40,045 nucleotides of DNA. Source: an uncultured Mollicutes bacterium (GTDB lineage Bacteria; Bacillota_I; Bacilli_A; RF39; UBA660). The notes beneath the pieces are model-generated. The model made no database searches. It was not told the origin of the DNA and saw nothing but the letters and a program-made list of their open reading frames with translations. A program made the position numbers and the translations under genes. The DNA lies in the NCBI GenBank assembly GCA_900550145.1, contig URRF01000007.1, positions 1 to 40,045 on the forward strand, read 5' to 3'. Positions 17,512 through 25,754 of the stretch are shown here, piece after piece (within the stretch, counting starts at the first letter, position 1; every line of letters starts with the position of its first letter).

Positions 17512-18333
17512 ATGAAAAAATATTATAAGTATGGTGAGATGCTTTTAACATTAAGGGAAGAATATAGAGAATGCAAATATTTATTAGATGAATTGAATAA
17601 ATACATAAATGTAAAGTCAGATAATAATCATTTCTATTTTACTGGACTACTTTCAGACGATGATAGTTCAAAAGAGTTAGATGATAGAAGAATAAGATTA
17701 TTTATTGAGAAAAGATATCTTAATATTCTTAAAAAAATTGAGTATTTCAAATATAATTGGTATTGTCAATATTTATATAGTGCATTTTTTAATGTGAAAA
17801 AAGAAGAAAATGGTTTATACGGACTTGAATACGATAATATATTTACTCCTGTTGATGGAAGAAAATACATACCAGAAGTTCAAATTGTTAATCAAGCAAA
17901 ATTTTCTGAACTTATAGATAAATTGTTTTCTTCAGATTTAATGCAATTGAAGAAGGGATATTTTAGCAATAATCATGATAGTATTTCTTTAGATTTTGAT
18001 ATGGGATTTATAAGTACATCACTAGGAGATGATTCATTTATAGGATGGAACAGTATTAATGATAATCTTGATTATTCAATAACTAGACATAATAGTCCTG
18101 TTTTAATTGAAGAGATTCTTTCTTTAGAAATCCCATCAGATAAAATTTCGCCTGAGTGGCTAAAACTATTAGAAAAGCATGAAAGTATATTTGACAGAGA
18201 ATTACTTTTTGATGTAGATATAAATGCTCAATCAAAAAAAGGAATTTTACAATTTTCAGATATACAAAGAAACAGCAATAATAATGTTGTTAAACTTTTA
18301 AAAAAACAAAATAATAGGAAGATTAAGATATAA
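17512..18333 (+). CDS. Hypothetical protein, 273 residues
   Basis: It has an ATG after GGGAGG, an extended -10 about 50 bases upstream and a terminator at 18338. The protein is soluble, Lys/Glu/Asp-rich with a helical N-terminal half (YGEMLLTLREEYRECKYLL) and no signal or membrane segment. No known family is recognised. It stands alone in element 1, opposite in direction to the recombinase, and looks like a cargo gene of unknown role. Confidence 0.6.
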   Translation: MKKYYKYGEMLLTLREEYRECKYLLDELNKYINVKSDNNHFYFTGLLSDDDSSKELDDRRIRLFIEKRYLNILKKIEYFKYNWYCQYLYSAFFNVKKEENGLYGLEYDNIFTPVDGRKYIPEVQIVNQAKFSELIDKLFSSDLMQLKKGYFSNNHDSISLDFDMGFISTSLGDDSFIGWNSINDNLDYSITRHNSPVLIEEILSLEIPSDKISPEWLKLLEKHESIFDRELLFDVDINAQSKKGILQFSDIQRNSNNNVVKLLKKQNNRKIKI

Positions 18334-18337
18334 CGAT

Positions 18338-18367
18338 AAAGATTAGGAAAAATTCTAGTCTTTTTAT
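18338..18367 (+). terminator. Intrinsic terminator of the 273-residue gene
   Basis: Nine-base stem AAAGATTAG / CTAGTCTTT (one G-U pair) followed by a T-run. Confidence 0.75.
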
Positions 18368-18793
18368 TTAAAATAGATTTTTAAGTATATGATAAATTAC
18401 ATTAGCAGCTATACTATTACCTGCTTGTTTAAATAATTGTCTATTAGAAGTACCAACACTTTTAGCTTTATAAAAATCTTCATCATTAAATCCCATAAAA
18501 CGCCAACTTTCTAAAGGACTAATTCTTTTAACAAAAAAACAATTATCTTTGTAGATAATCATTTTACTTGTATCTTCGGCAGAGATAGCGGTTAATGTAG
18601 GACAATCCCCATTCATAGACCATAAACGAGCTGTTTGATTATATTTAGATGATGTATCACGTTCACAATGATTTTTACCGTCTATAAATCTATATAAATT
18701 AATTATATATTTTCTTCTTTTATCTTTTAAATTCTTACATACTAATTTATTATTATACCACTCCTTTCCAAATTTCGTGTCTATATATCTATA
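18368..18793 (-). pseudogene. C-terminal remnant of a DNA (cytosine-5) methyltransferase
   Basis: The frame is open from a stop at 18794-18796 down to 18368. It carries ARLWSMNGDCPTLTA (target-recognition end / motif IX region) and RISPLESWRFMGF, then SNRQLFKQAGNSIA (motifs IX-X) of Dcm-type enzymes. The AdoMet-binding FAGIGG motif and the catalytic PCQ motif are absent. About 140 of the usual 320-400 residues remain. The first ATG in frame is at 18616. It is a dead fragment, evidence of gene decay in element 1. Confidence 0.75.
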
Positions 18794-18892
18794 CTAACAC
18801 CAGTTATTTATCAATATGTTCAATCATAAATTCTTATTAAATTGATTTAACTATAATAAAATAATTAAATATTATATGAGGAGGATTAAGAA

Positions 18893-19549
18893 ATGGAAAT
18901 AATCGTACAAGAAAAGGGAACAGAATACTTTACACCTAATGAAGTAATTTTAAATATAAGTTTTAATACAAAAGGTCAAAGTTATGAGGAAGTATTATCA
19001 ACTGGAGTAAATAACGTTCAAAAATTTGTTAATGTGTTATTATTACAAAATGGTTTTACAACAGATGATATGAAAACAAGAAATTTTGTTGTTAAAGAGG
19101 ATAAAAAATATAATGAAATGACAAGGACATATATATTTGATGGATTTTCATTTAATCAAAGTGCAACTTTAAAATTTGATTATGATAAAGAAAGAATGGC
19201 AAAAATAATTGAAGCATTGTATAAATTAGATAATGCACCATCTTGTCAAATAAACTTTGGAGTAAAAGACGCAATGGAATGTAAAAGAAAAATACTTGCA
19301 AAAGCATACAAAGAAGCAGAGCTACAAGCTCAATCTATTGCTGAAGCAGCTGTAAAAAATTTAAAACAATGTGTAAAAATTGATTTCAAACCATTCACTA
19401 CAGAATATGTATCACGAAGTGCCATTCAATCTGATACGATGTATGCAAAAGATACGAGATTTGGTGTAGCACCAGCAATTATTAATACATTTACACCAGA
19501 AGACATAGAACTATCTGAAACATTGTATTGTTTATGGATAACAGAATAA
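18893..19549 (+). CDS. SIMPL (DUF541) domain protein
   Basis: The 218-residue protein has a strong GAGGAGG ribosome site and a TATAAT at 18852-18857. The domain pattern is complete: an N-terminal beta strand (TEYFTPNEVILNISFNTKG), the alternating helix VNNVQKFVNVLL, the DMKTRNFVV strand, the FNQSATLKF repeat and the helix AYKEAELQAQSIAEA. SIMPL proteins are poorly understood. This one has no signal peptide, so it is predicted cytoplasmic. A strong terminator follows. It is the last gene before attR. Confidence 0.75.
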   Translation: MEIIVQEKGTEYFTPNEVILNISFNTKGQSYEEVLSTGVNNVQKFVNVLLLQNGFTTDDMKTRNFVVKEDKKYNEMTRTYIFDGFSFNQSATLKFDYDKERMAKIIEALYKLDNAPSCQINFGVKDAMECKRKILAKAYKEAELQAQSIAEAAVKNLKQCVKIDFKPFTTEYVSRSAIQSDTMYAKDTRFGVAPAIINTFTPEDIELSETLYCLWITE

Positions 19550-19581
19550 AAAAATAGCCGACATAAAAATCGGCTATTTTT
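19550..19581 (+). terminator. Intrinsic terminator of the SIMPL gene
   Basis: Stem AAAAATAGCCGA / TCGGCTATTTTT. Its symmetry with A- and T-runs could work in both directions. Confidence 0.88.
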
Positions 19582-19615
19582 CATATTAATAAAGGAATAA
19601 TGCTTTAAATTATAA

Positions 19616-19648
19616 AACCCCAATTGAGTATAGAACTCAACTAGGGTT
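19616..19648. other. Imperfect hairpin near the right end of element 1
   Basis: AACCC/GGGTT and TTGAGT/ACTCAA nest around ATAGA, with no clear T-run. Its role is unknown. It could be an RNA structure or a protein-binding dyad near attR. Confidence 0.35.
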
Positions 19649-19750
19649 CAAATAATTCTTTTTTAGTGTCTACTTTTTATTGACTACTTCACATTTTTGA
19701 TCACTTTTTATAACGTATATAAGCGCTTTCAATTATTTATTAATTATGTC

Positions 19751-19786
19751 CCGTGTATAAAGGTATGTTGCACATGGTGGAATTGA
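19751..19786. other. attR of element 1
   Basis: Element-side arm CCGTGTATAA (19751-19760), then the core ACATGG (19772-19777), after which cwlD resumes with TGGAATTGATCC. The predicted crossover dinucleotide is CA at 19773-19774. Confidence 0.75.
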
Positions 19787-20309
19787 TCCAGGTGCATACT
19801 ACAAAGGAATACATGAAGAAGATATAAATTTAGAGATATCATTAAAATTAAAAAAAAATCTAGAAAAGATGGGTGCAATTGTATATTTAACTCGCGATGG
19901 CGATTATGATTTGTCTAATCCAAAATCAAGTTTAAGAAAAAGAACAGATTTGTATAATAGGGCACAAGCCATAAATAATTCAAATGCCGATATTTATCTA
20001 TCAATTCATCTAAACGCATCAAAAAGTACATCATGGCAAGGAGCACAAGCATTCTATGATGATATAAATGAAGAAAATAAGAAAATAGCAGAAACATTTC
20101 AAAAATACTTTAATAAATATTTAAATAGCAATAGAAAAGCAAAAGAAATAAAAGATTTATATATGTATAAAAGAATAAAAATACCCGGACTATTATTAGA
20201 AGTTGGATTTATATCAAATCCAAATGAAAGATATATATTAAGACAAAATTGGTATCAAGAAAAAATAGCAAAAGTAATATCAAATTGTTTAGTAGAAATC
20301 TTAGTGTAA
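19776..20309 (+). CDS. cwlD: cwlD 3' part (amidase_3 catalytic remainder), interrupted by element 1
   Basis: The frame from 19776 (GGT codon) to the stop is 177 codons without interruption. It reads GGIDPGAYYKGIHEEDINLE (zinc Glu), SNADIYLSIHLNAS (zinc His), SWQGAQAFY, NRKAKEIKDLYMYKR and GLLLEVGFISNPNE (catalytic Glu). The WxGAQxFY, RKAK and EVGFxSNPxE segments match CwlD more closely than other amidases. It lacks its own ribosome site and start; the first internal ATG is at 19869. It should therefore be silent until excision joins it to 13950-14069. Confidence 0.88.
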   Translation, partial: GGIDPGAYYKGIHEEDINLEISLKLKKNLEKMGAIVYLTRDGDYDLSNPKSSLRKRTDLYNRAQAINNSNADIYLSIHLNASKSTSWQGAQAFYDDINEENKKIAETFQKYFNKYLNSNRKAKEIKDLYMYKRIKIPGLLLEVGFISNPNERYILRQNWYQEKIAKVISNCLVEILV

Positions 20310-20337
20310 TTATGATACAATGATATTGGTGAAGTGT

Positions 20338-21270
20338 ATGAGTCGTTTAAAGCAGTTTAAGACAATTGATGAACAGATAGAAATATTAAAGGATAAAGGT
20401 TTGATAATAAATGATGTTGAAAAAACAAAAGAAATACTTTTAAGAGAAAATTATTTTTTTATAAATGGTTATAGACATGTATTCTTTAAGTCATCGAAAG
20501 ATAAAGAGTTTATAAATGGTACGACATTTGAAGAATTATATGCCTTATTCATGTTTGATAGAAATATAAGAAATATTATGTTTAAGTATTTATTAATAGT
20601 AGAAAATAATTTAAAATCCATATTTAGTTATCACCTATCAAGCAAATATGGATATAAAGAAAAAGATTATTTAAAAATATCAAATTTTACAACTGAAATA
20701 TCAAAAGTTAGACAAGTTTCAGACGTAATAAATAAAATGAAAAGGCAAATAAGAGTAAATGCTAAACAACATAGTGCAACTCTGCATTATTTAACAAATT
20801 ATGGATATGTTCCAATGTGGATACTAGTAAAGGTATTATCATTTGGAATAATAAGCGAGCTATACATGATACTTAAATATGAAGACAAAAAAGAAATAGC
20901 CAATTATTACAAAATGTCTGAAGAAGAACTTAGTATATTTTTACCAATAATGTCTAATTTTAGAAATTTATGTGCACATGAGGATATGTTATATAATTAT
21001 AAAACACAAAGATCGATTCCAAACAACAAATACCATGAAATGTTGAATATTCCAAAGGCCGAAGAAGAATATATTTATGGAAAAAATGATTTATTCTCAC
21101 TAATACTAATGTTTAAATACATGCTTAGAGATGATGATTTTAAACTTTTAATATATGAGGTTGGTTATGAATTAGATATGCTTGCAGGTAAACTTAAAGT
21201 TATTGATATAGATAAAATATTAGATGAAATTGGTTTTCCAAACAATTGGAGAGAAATATCTAGTAAATAG
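20338..21270 (+). CDS. Abi_2 family protein (AbiD/AbiF-like, HEPN)
   Basis: Abi_2 proteins are phage abortive-infection factors carrying a HEPN-type RNase fold. The 310-residue protein has the family start (FKTIDEQIEILKDKGL, RENYFFINGYRHVF), the FMFDRNIRNIMFKYLLIVEN helix and the RxxxxH motif in NFRNLCAHEDML. The start at 20338 is chosen because GGTGAAG precedes it; an upstream in-frame ATG at 20320 has no site. It directly follows cwlD by 28 bases, outside element 1, and no partner gene is visible, as is usual for this family. Confidence 0.85.
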   Translation: MSRLKQFKTIDEQIEILKDKGLIINDVEKTKEILLRENYFFINGYRHVFFKSSKDKEFINGTTFEELYALFMFDRNIRNIMFKYLLIVENNLKSIFSYHLSSKYGYKEKDYLKISNFTTEISKVRQVSDVINKMKRQIRVNAKQHSATLHYLTNYGYVPMWILVKVLSFGIISELYMILKYEDKKEIANYYKMSEEELSIFLPIMSNFRNLCAHEDMLYNYKTQRSIPNNKYHEMLNIPKAEEEYIYGKNDLFSLILMFKYMLRDDDFKLLIYEVGYELDMLAGKLKVIDIDKILDEIGFPNNWREISSK

Positions 21271-21377
21271 TACACAACAGTGTGCTTTTTTTGTTTATAT
21301 GATAAGTATAATAAAAAATATTTTATTTGATAAATCAAAGTTAATGTTGTAAAATTAATTTATTTGGAGATGGTAAC

Positions 21378-22481
21378 ATGGTATATATTGAAAACATAAA
21401 GACTGCATTATTATTTTTTCCTTTAATTGCTTTTCTTTTTACAATTCCATTTATGCTTATCCAATATCATAAATATGGAGCAATAAATAAATTTAGAACA
21501 CTCATTGTATATTCATTTATCTTATACATTATTACAGTATACTTTTTAGTAATATTGCCGTTACCAACAAAAGAACAATTATTAAATATGCAAGAAATAA
21601 AACCGAATTTAATGCCATTCAAGTTTGTTATAGATATTATAAAAACATCACCATTAGTAATAAGCGATTCAAGTACATACATAAAGGCAATTACAAATGA
21701 TTCTGTATATACTGTATTATTTAACATATTAATGACAATTCCATTTGGAATGTATTTAAGATATTACTATAAATGTAGTTTAAAAAAATGTACAATAATA
21801 ACTTTCTTTTTATCCTTATTTTTTGAACTAACTCAATTAACTGGTCTATATTTTCTTTATGAAAAACCATATAGATGCTTTGATGTAGATGATTTAATGA
21901 TGAATACATTAGGAGGAGTTTTAGGATATTATATAATGGGAATTACAAAAAAATTTTTACCAACAAGAGATCAAATAGACAAAAAAACACTTGAATGTGG
22001 TAAAACAGTATCCGGCTTAAGAAGAATAACGATGTTTTTTCTAGATGCATTCTTGTATATATTTATTCAAATATTGGTAAGTTTTTTTATAAATAATATA
22101 TATACAAAATATATAACATTTACAATTTATTACATTGTTATTCCATATATTTGGAATGGATATACACTCGGAAGCAAATTTCTAAATGTACAATTGTCAT
22201 TTCCAAATAAGACTTTATTTCGTTTGATTATAAAAAGAATAGTAACTATATTCCACTACGTAATATTTCCGTTTAGTATAATTTACTTAACACATTTTTT
22301 ACACAAAATGACAACTATGAATAATTATATAATGTTTATAATTTACATGTTTGAAATTTTATTTATACTACTATGGTACATTATAAGCACAATTAATATA
22401 TTAAAAAATAAAACTATATTTTACGATAACATCTCAAAAGTATCATTTATAAGTACAATAAAAAGAAATGATACAGTTTAA
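21378..22481 (+). CDS. VanZ-like / RDD membrane protein
   Basis: The 367-residue polytopic protein has a TTGGAGATGG ribosome site. Residues about 1-185 follow the VanZ pattern (LIVYSFILYIITVYFLVILP, PNLMPFKF, FNILMTIPFGMYL, FFLSLFFELTQL, RCFDVDDLMMNTLGGVLGY). Residues about 205-350 form an RDD domain starting GLRRITMFFLDAFLY. VanZ-RDD fusions are common in Bacillota. VanZ relatives are linked to low-level glycopeptide tolerance but the biochemical role is unknown. It appears monocistronic. Confidence 0.82.
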   Translation: MVYIENIKTALLFFPLIAFLFTIPFMLIQYHKYGAINKFRTLIVYSFILYIITVYFLVILPLPTKEQLLNMQEIKPNLMPFKFVIDIIKTSPLVISDSSTYIKAITNDSVYTVLFNILMTIPFGMYLRYYYKCSLKKCTIITFFLSLFFELTQLTGLYFLYEKPYRCFDVDDLMMNTLGGVLGYYIMGITKKFLPTRDQIDKKTLECGKTVSGLRRITMFFLDAFLYIFIQILVSFFINNIYTKYITFTIYYIVIPYIWNGYTLGSKFLNVQLSFPNKTLFRLIIKRIVTIFHYVIFPFSIIYLTHFLHKMTTMNNYIMFIIYMFEILFILLWYIISTINILKNKTIFYDNISKVSFISTIKRNDTV

Positions 22482-22581
22482 ATTAGTATATTTTATTAAT
22501 TAAAAGAAAGAACATTACTATACAATTTTTTTAATTGATAGTATATATAAAATATATAACAAATTATAGGGAGAAAATAAA

Positions 22582-23175
22582 ATGAATAATGAATACGAGG
22601 AATTTAAAAAACGATTAGAATCCTGTAAAATTTGTCAAGAAAAATTTGGATTTATACCACATCCAATAATAACTGGCAATGTAAATGCGAAAATTATACA
22701 AATAAGTCAAGCACCATCAAAGACAGTACATGAAAAGTTAAAACCATTTACAGATAAAAGTGGTAATCGCCTTAAATATGAGTGGTACAAAATTAATGAT
22801 GAGGAATTTTATAATCCAAATAACTTTTACATAACATCTATTGCTCATTGCTATCCAGGAAAAGACAAAAATGGAGTTGATAGAGTCCCACCTAAAATCT
22901 GTTATAATAAATGGGTAAAAAACGAACTAAAATACATAAATAATGAACTTTATATTATTATTGGTGCAAAAGCAGCAAGTATATTTTTTCCAAGAGAAAG
23001 TTTTAACGAATTAATATTTAAAGACAATTATATAAGTGATAAATTAGCAATAGTATTACCACACCCATCACCACTTAACATAAAATGGTTTAAAGATCAT
23101 CCTGAATTTATGAATACGAGGATTTATGAGGTAAGAAGCAAAATAAGAGAAGTATTAAAATTAGAAATGGATTGA
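22582..23175 (+). CDS. Uracil-DNA glycosylase family protein (Fe-S type)
   Basis: The 197-residue protein has a GGGAG ribosome site. Cys15 and Cys18 (ESCKICQ) plus CYPG and ICYNKW cysteines fit the four-Cys iron-sulfur cluster of family 4/5 UDGs. Motif A appears as IIQISQAPS (in place of GEAPG), and the C-terminal motif is LPHPSPLN. Such enzymes excise uracil from DNA. The motif A change (no Glu) means that strict activity is uncertain and that a divergent subfamily is possible. The 3' end of the gene is duplicated at 24847-24922. Confidence 0.75.
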   Translation: MNNEYEEFKKRLESCKICQEKFGFIPHPIITGNVNAKIIQISQAPSKTVHEKLKPFTDKSGNRLKYEWYKINDEEFYNPNNFYITSIAHCYPGKDKNGVDRVPPKICYNKWVKNELKYINNELYIIIGAKAASIFFPRESFNELIFKDNYISDKLAIVLPHPSPLNIKWFKDHPEFMNTRIYEVRSKIREVLKLEMD

Positions 23176-23202
23176 TGAATTTAATTTATATAACTTGCCT
23201 AA
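23122..23202 (+). repeat. Direct repeat copy A (UDG gene end and downstream)
   Basis: The codons for IYEVRSKI and the end of the UDG gene plus GGATTGATGAATTTAATTTA and the following TATAA are shared with copy B at 24847-24922. Two short indels/substitution patches are seen in the middle. Confidence 0.75.
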
Positions 23203-23393
23203 AATTAAATGCTTTTTATATTCAGTAATTAAATTAATTAATGAGGGTTATTATAAAACACTTAAATATAAGTTACTATTAACCCAGAAATTGAATTATT
23301 GTAGATTTATATTATTAAGATTTAAATAAGTTGATTTATATAGTATAATATTATTGTATAAATAGTTTATTAAAAAGTAGTCGGGAGTATGTT

Positions 23394-24569
23394 ATGAATA
23401 AATCTAGTAAATTATTTAGTTTTAGAACAAATAAGTTATGGAAAAAAATACTTGCTTGTTTGTATTACCTATTTTGTTTATTTATCCTTTTTGTTTCTTT
23501 TAGTGAAGTGCCTCAAATAGAGGCGAATATGTATGATGTAGTCATCTATAAAACTTCTGTGATATTAAGAAATTTGGCATTTTTAATCCCACCTTTGCTA
23601 ATTTCTAAATTCAATATAAGAGATAACTTGCCTTTTTTTAAAAAGAAAAAGTGGTGGTCAAATGTATTTGGCTTTATTAGCATATTTATTATTGTAATAT
23701 GTTTTAGTAACGTAATTACTTTATTTCATTCTAAAGATTATCAAAAAAGATATGAAGAATTTAAAAATAGTTTAATAGATAAAGAGGAAGTAAATAATAA
23801 CACCAATACAACAAAAAACAGCTTAATTAAAGTCCATTATATTGATGTTGGACAAGGAGATTCGATATTTATAGAATTGCCAAACAAAAAAACTATGTTG
23901 ATTGATGCGGGAGAGTCATCAAAGGGAAAAATAGTTTCAAATTACATTTCAAATTTAGGGTATAATAAAATTGATTATATCGTAGGAACTCACCCCCATG
24001 CAGATCATATTGGTGGATTGACTTATATAATAAATCATTTTGCTATTGGAAAAATTTATATGCCTAAGATGGTATCAACTAGTAAAACCTATGAAAACTT
24101 ATTAGAAAATATTTTAGAAAAAGAATTAAAAATAACTACTGCAAGTGCAGGAGTTAACATAGTTAGTGAAGAAAATTTAAATATAAATATTATAGCACCT
24201 AACAAAGAATACAACGATTTAAATAATTCATCAGCGGTAGTAAAAATAATTTATGGTAACATAAAGTTTTTGTTCATGGGAGATGCTGAAACCAAAAGCG
24301 AAAATGACATTACATCTGATGTTTCTGCAGATGTAATAAAGATAGGCCATCATGGAAGCAATACTTCATCAGGTCAATCATTTGTTAATAGAGTAAATCC
24401 AAAATATGCAATAATAATGGTTGGACAAAATAACCAATACAAACATCCTAATCAATCAATTATTGATAGATGGATTAATTCGGGTGCAAAAGTTTATAGA
24501 ACAGATATTAACGGCAACATTATTGTTTTAAGCAATGGTGATTCATTAGATATAAAATCAACAAGATGA
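23394..24569 (+). CDS. ComEC/Rec2-like metallo-beta-lactamase fold protein with N-terminal membrane helices
   Basis: The 391-residue protein has three N-terminal hydrophobic helices (about residues 17-37, 48-66 and 80-107) and a linker, then a metallo-hydrolase domain starting VHYIDVGQGDSIFIELP. The metal site GTHPHADHIGGL, FLFMGDAETKSE, KIGHHGSNTS and AIIMVGQNNQYKHPN match the C-terminal domain of ComEC. The ComEC competence channel itself is missing, so this is the common stand-alone form. It is followed 11 bases later by a DUF3006 gene, a frequent pairing. The natural substrate is unknown; DNA or a nucleotide is plausible. Confidence 0.83.
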   Translation: MNKSSKLFSFRTNKLWKKILACLYYLFCLFILFVSFSEVPQIEANMYDVVIYKTSVILRNLAFLIPPLLISKFNIRDNLPFFKKKKWWSNVFGFISIFIIVICFSNVITLFHSKDYQKRYEEFKNSLIDKEEVNNNTNTTKNSLIKVHYIDVGQGDSIFIELPNKKTMLIDAGESSKGKIVSNYISNLGYNKIDYIVGTHPHADHIGGLTYIINHFAIGKIYMPKMVSTSKTYENLLENILEKELKITTASAGVNIVSEENLNINIIAPNKEYNDLNNSSAVVKIIYGNIKFLFMGDAETKSENDITSDVSADVIKIGHHGSNTSSGQSFVNRVNPKYAIIMVGQNNQYKHPNQSIIDRWINSGAKVYRTDINGNIIVLSNGDSLDIKSTR

Positions 24570-24580
24570 TGGAGGAAAAA

Positions 24581-24775
24581 ATGAAAGTAATAGTAGACAG
24601 ATTTGAAGGAGATTATGCAGTGGTGGAAATTGCAATTGGAAAGTGCGTAAATATTCCTAGAGTGTTAGTACCTGATGCAAAAGAGGGGGATATAATAAAA
24701 ATAGAAATTGAAAAAAAAGAAACTGAAAAAAGAAAAAAATATATTAAAGATTTAATGAATAATGTATTCGAATAA
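24581..24775 (+). CDS. DUF3006 family small protein
   Basis: The 64-residue protein starts MKVIVDRFEGDYAVVEI behind GGAGG. An upstream in-frame ATG at 24566 overlaps the MBL gene and is rejected. Its beta-barrel-like sequence with VDRFEGDYAVVE and VPDAKEGDIIKI is typical of DUF3006. These proteins regularly follow ComEC-like MBL proteins; the function is unknown. Confidence 0.85.
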   Translation: MKVIVDRFEGDYAVVEIAIGKCVNIPRVLVPDAKEGDIIKIEIEKKETEKRKKYIKDLMNNVFE

Positions 24776-24846
24776 TAAATATAAAGCAAGCCATGTGAAG
24801 AATACATATCACCAGTTAGTAAAAAATGAATAAAGGATTACCTTTA

Positions 24847-24922
24847 ATTTATGAGGTAAGAAGCAAAATAAAAGAAGAAATTAGAAGTGGATTGATGAAT
24901 TTAATTTATATAATTCACCTAA
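24847..24922 (+). repeat. Direct repeat copy B (duplicated end of the UDG gene)
   Basis: It repeats the end of the UDG gene (23122-23202) including the stop region and flank, 38 bases ahead of the second amidase. Together the copies bracket the MBL-DUF3006 block. Confidence 0.75.
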
Positions 24923-24959
24923 TTTTTTTTGTGTCATATTATAAAATAGGGTGAGAATA

Positions 24960-25271
24960 ATGAATGATAGAGTTACAAAGAAAGTTGTAGTGGATGCGGG
25001 TCATGGAGGAAGTGATCCGGGAGCATCAGGCAATAATGTTGTGGAAAAAGAATATAATTTGAAAATAGCAAATTATATATATGATAGATTAAAAGAATTA
25101 GGAATACCTACATATATAACAAGAAGTACTGATGAAACAATAACTCCGACAGATAGAGTTAATAGAATATTAAATGCATTTGGAAATAGTAATGATGTTA
25201 TAGTGCTTTCTAATCACTTAAATGCAGGAGGAGGCAATAATCATTGTGTAACGACTATGTATAACAATTAA
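24960..25271 (+). CDS. LysM-amidase 5' part (amidase_3 N-terminal half), interrupted by element 2
   Basis: ATG follows GGGTGAG (a GTG nine bases upstream is part of that site). The protein has no signal peptide and reads VVVDAGHGGSDPGASG (zinc His), VVEKEYNLKIA (zinc Glu) and VIVLSNHLNAGG (second zinc His). At residue 90 it runs into element 2 and ends after 13 foreign codons. The catalytic Glu and six LysM repeats lie in the other part at 38137. The natural product would be a 519-residue N-acetylmuramoyl-L-alanine amidase. Confidence 0.85.
   Translation: MNDRVTKKVVVDAGHGGSDPGASGNNVVEKEYNLKIANYIYDRLKELGIPTYITRSTDETITPTDRVNRILNAFGNSNDVIVLSNHLNAGGGNNHCVTTMYNN
25218..25253. other. attL of element 2
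   Basis: This is the amidase-element 2 junction. GG at 25230-25231 is the predicted crossover dinucleotide. The element-side arm AGGCAATAATC-ATT-GTGTAACG (25232-25253) is the inverted partner of the attR arm at 38115-38136 (20 of 22 bases). Confidence 0.85.
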
Positions 25272-25309
25272 AGCCAAAATTATATTAAGAAATGGAGATT
25301 AGTTATAAT

Positions 25310-25636
25310 ATGAGTTACACAAAAGAAAAATTAATGGATGTAGATATATCTGATGAAGAATTCAGTAAAAAAAATTTACCATTTTATGATAATTTTAATG
25401 ATTATATGATTAGATATGTAATTCCAGATGCTGTAGCATTTTATATTGCAAATAGTTATTCAAGAGGGTGCTTAGTTGATAGTAAATTATATAATCATAT
25501 TAATTCTGCAGTAGATATTTTTAATTGTAGATGTGATGTTGATATAATACTTCCATCTATAGAAAAGATATTAAACATAAAATATAATCTTAAAATTATT
25601 GGAAGAAATCCATTAAAACTAGAAAAATATTATTAA
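25310..25636 (+). CDS. Hypothetical protein, about 108 residues
   Basis: The ATG at 25310 has a GGAG 12 bases ahead; an in-frame ATG at 25292 would add six residues. The protein is soluble and mixed (SYTKEKLMDVDISDEEFS, CRCDVDIILPSIEKIL). No family is recognised. It is the first gene inside element 2 and has its own terminator. Confidence 0.5.
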   Translation: MSYTKEKLMDVDISDEEFSKKNLPFYDNFNDYMIRYVIPDAVAFYIANSYSRGCLVDSKLYNHINSAVDIFNCRCDVDIILPSIEKILNIKYNLKIIGRNPLKLEKYY

Positions 25637-25642
25637 TTTTTA

Positions 25643-25677
25643 AGCACTAATTTTTGAAAAAGTTAGTGCTATTTTTA
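25643..25677 (+). terminator. Intrinsic terminator
   Basis: Stem AGCACTAA / TTAGTGCT followed by ATTTTTA. Confidence 0.8.
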
Positions 25678-25754
25678 TACAAAATTGAAATAAGAATTAT
25701 TAAAAAAATATCTTCTTATCAGAGGTTGCTTACTAGTCTTGTACAATAAATCAA

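Larger units (their letters stand above)
14067..19772. mobile_element. Element 1: serine-recombinase intervening element in cwlD (5.7 kb)
   Basis: The boundaries come from three agreeing signs: the amidase frame breaks and resumes exactly, a short core ACATGG is present at both ends, and the inner arms form a 46-bp dyad when circularised. It contains a large serine recombinase next to attL, a 48-codon ORF ahead of it, an unknown small gene, remnants of a cold-shock gene and a cytosine methyltransferase, a 273-residue unknown protein and a SIMPL-domain protein. There are no conjugation, relaxase or phage structural genes. It resembles sporulation-gene intervening elements such as skin in sigK. 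Confidence 0.85.

Noticed and set aside
18368..18616. Small functional methyltransferase
   Set aside because: The AdoMet-binding and catalytic PCQ motifs are absent; only the C-terminal motifs remain.
19869..20309. Internal ATG as the start of a separate short amidase
   Set aside because: The start is within the amidase domain, no ribosome site precedes it, and the coding frame clearly extends back to the element junction.
23394..24569. Full ComEC competence channel
   Set aside because: Only the metallo-hydrolase domain and three N-terminal helices are present; the competence channel domain is missing.
24566..24580. Upstream ATG for the DUF3006 gene
   Set aside because: It overlaps the MBL gene end and has no ribosome site; GGAGG precedes the ATG at 24581.
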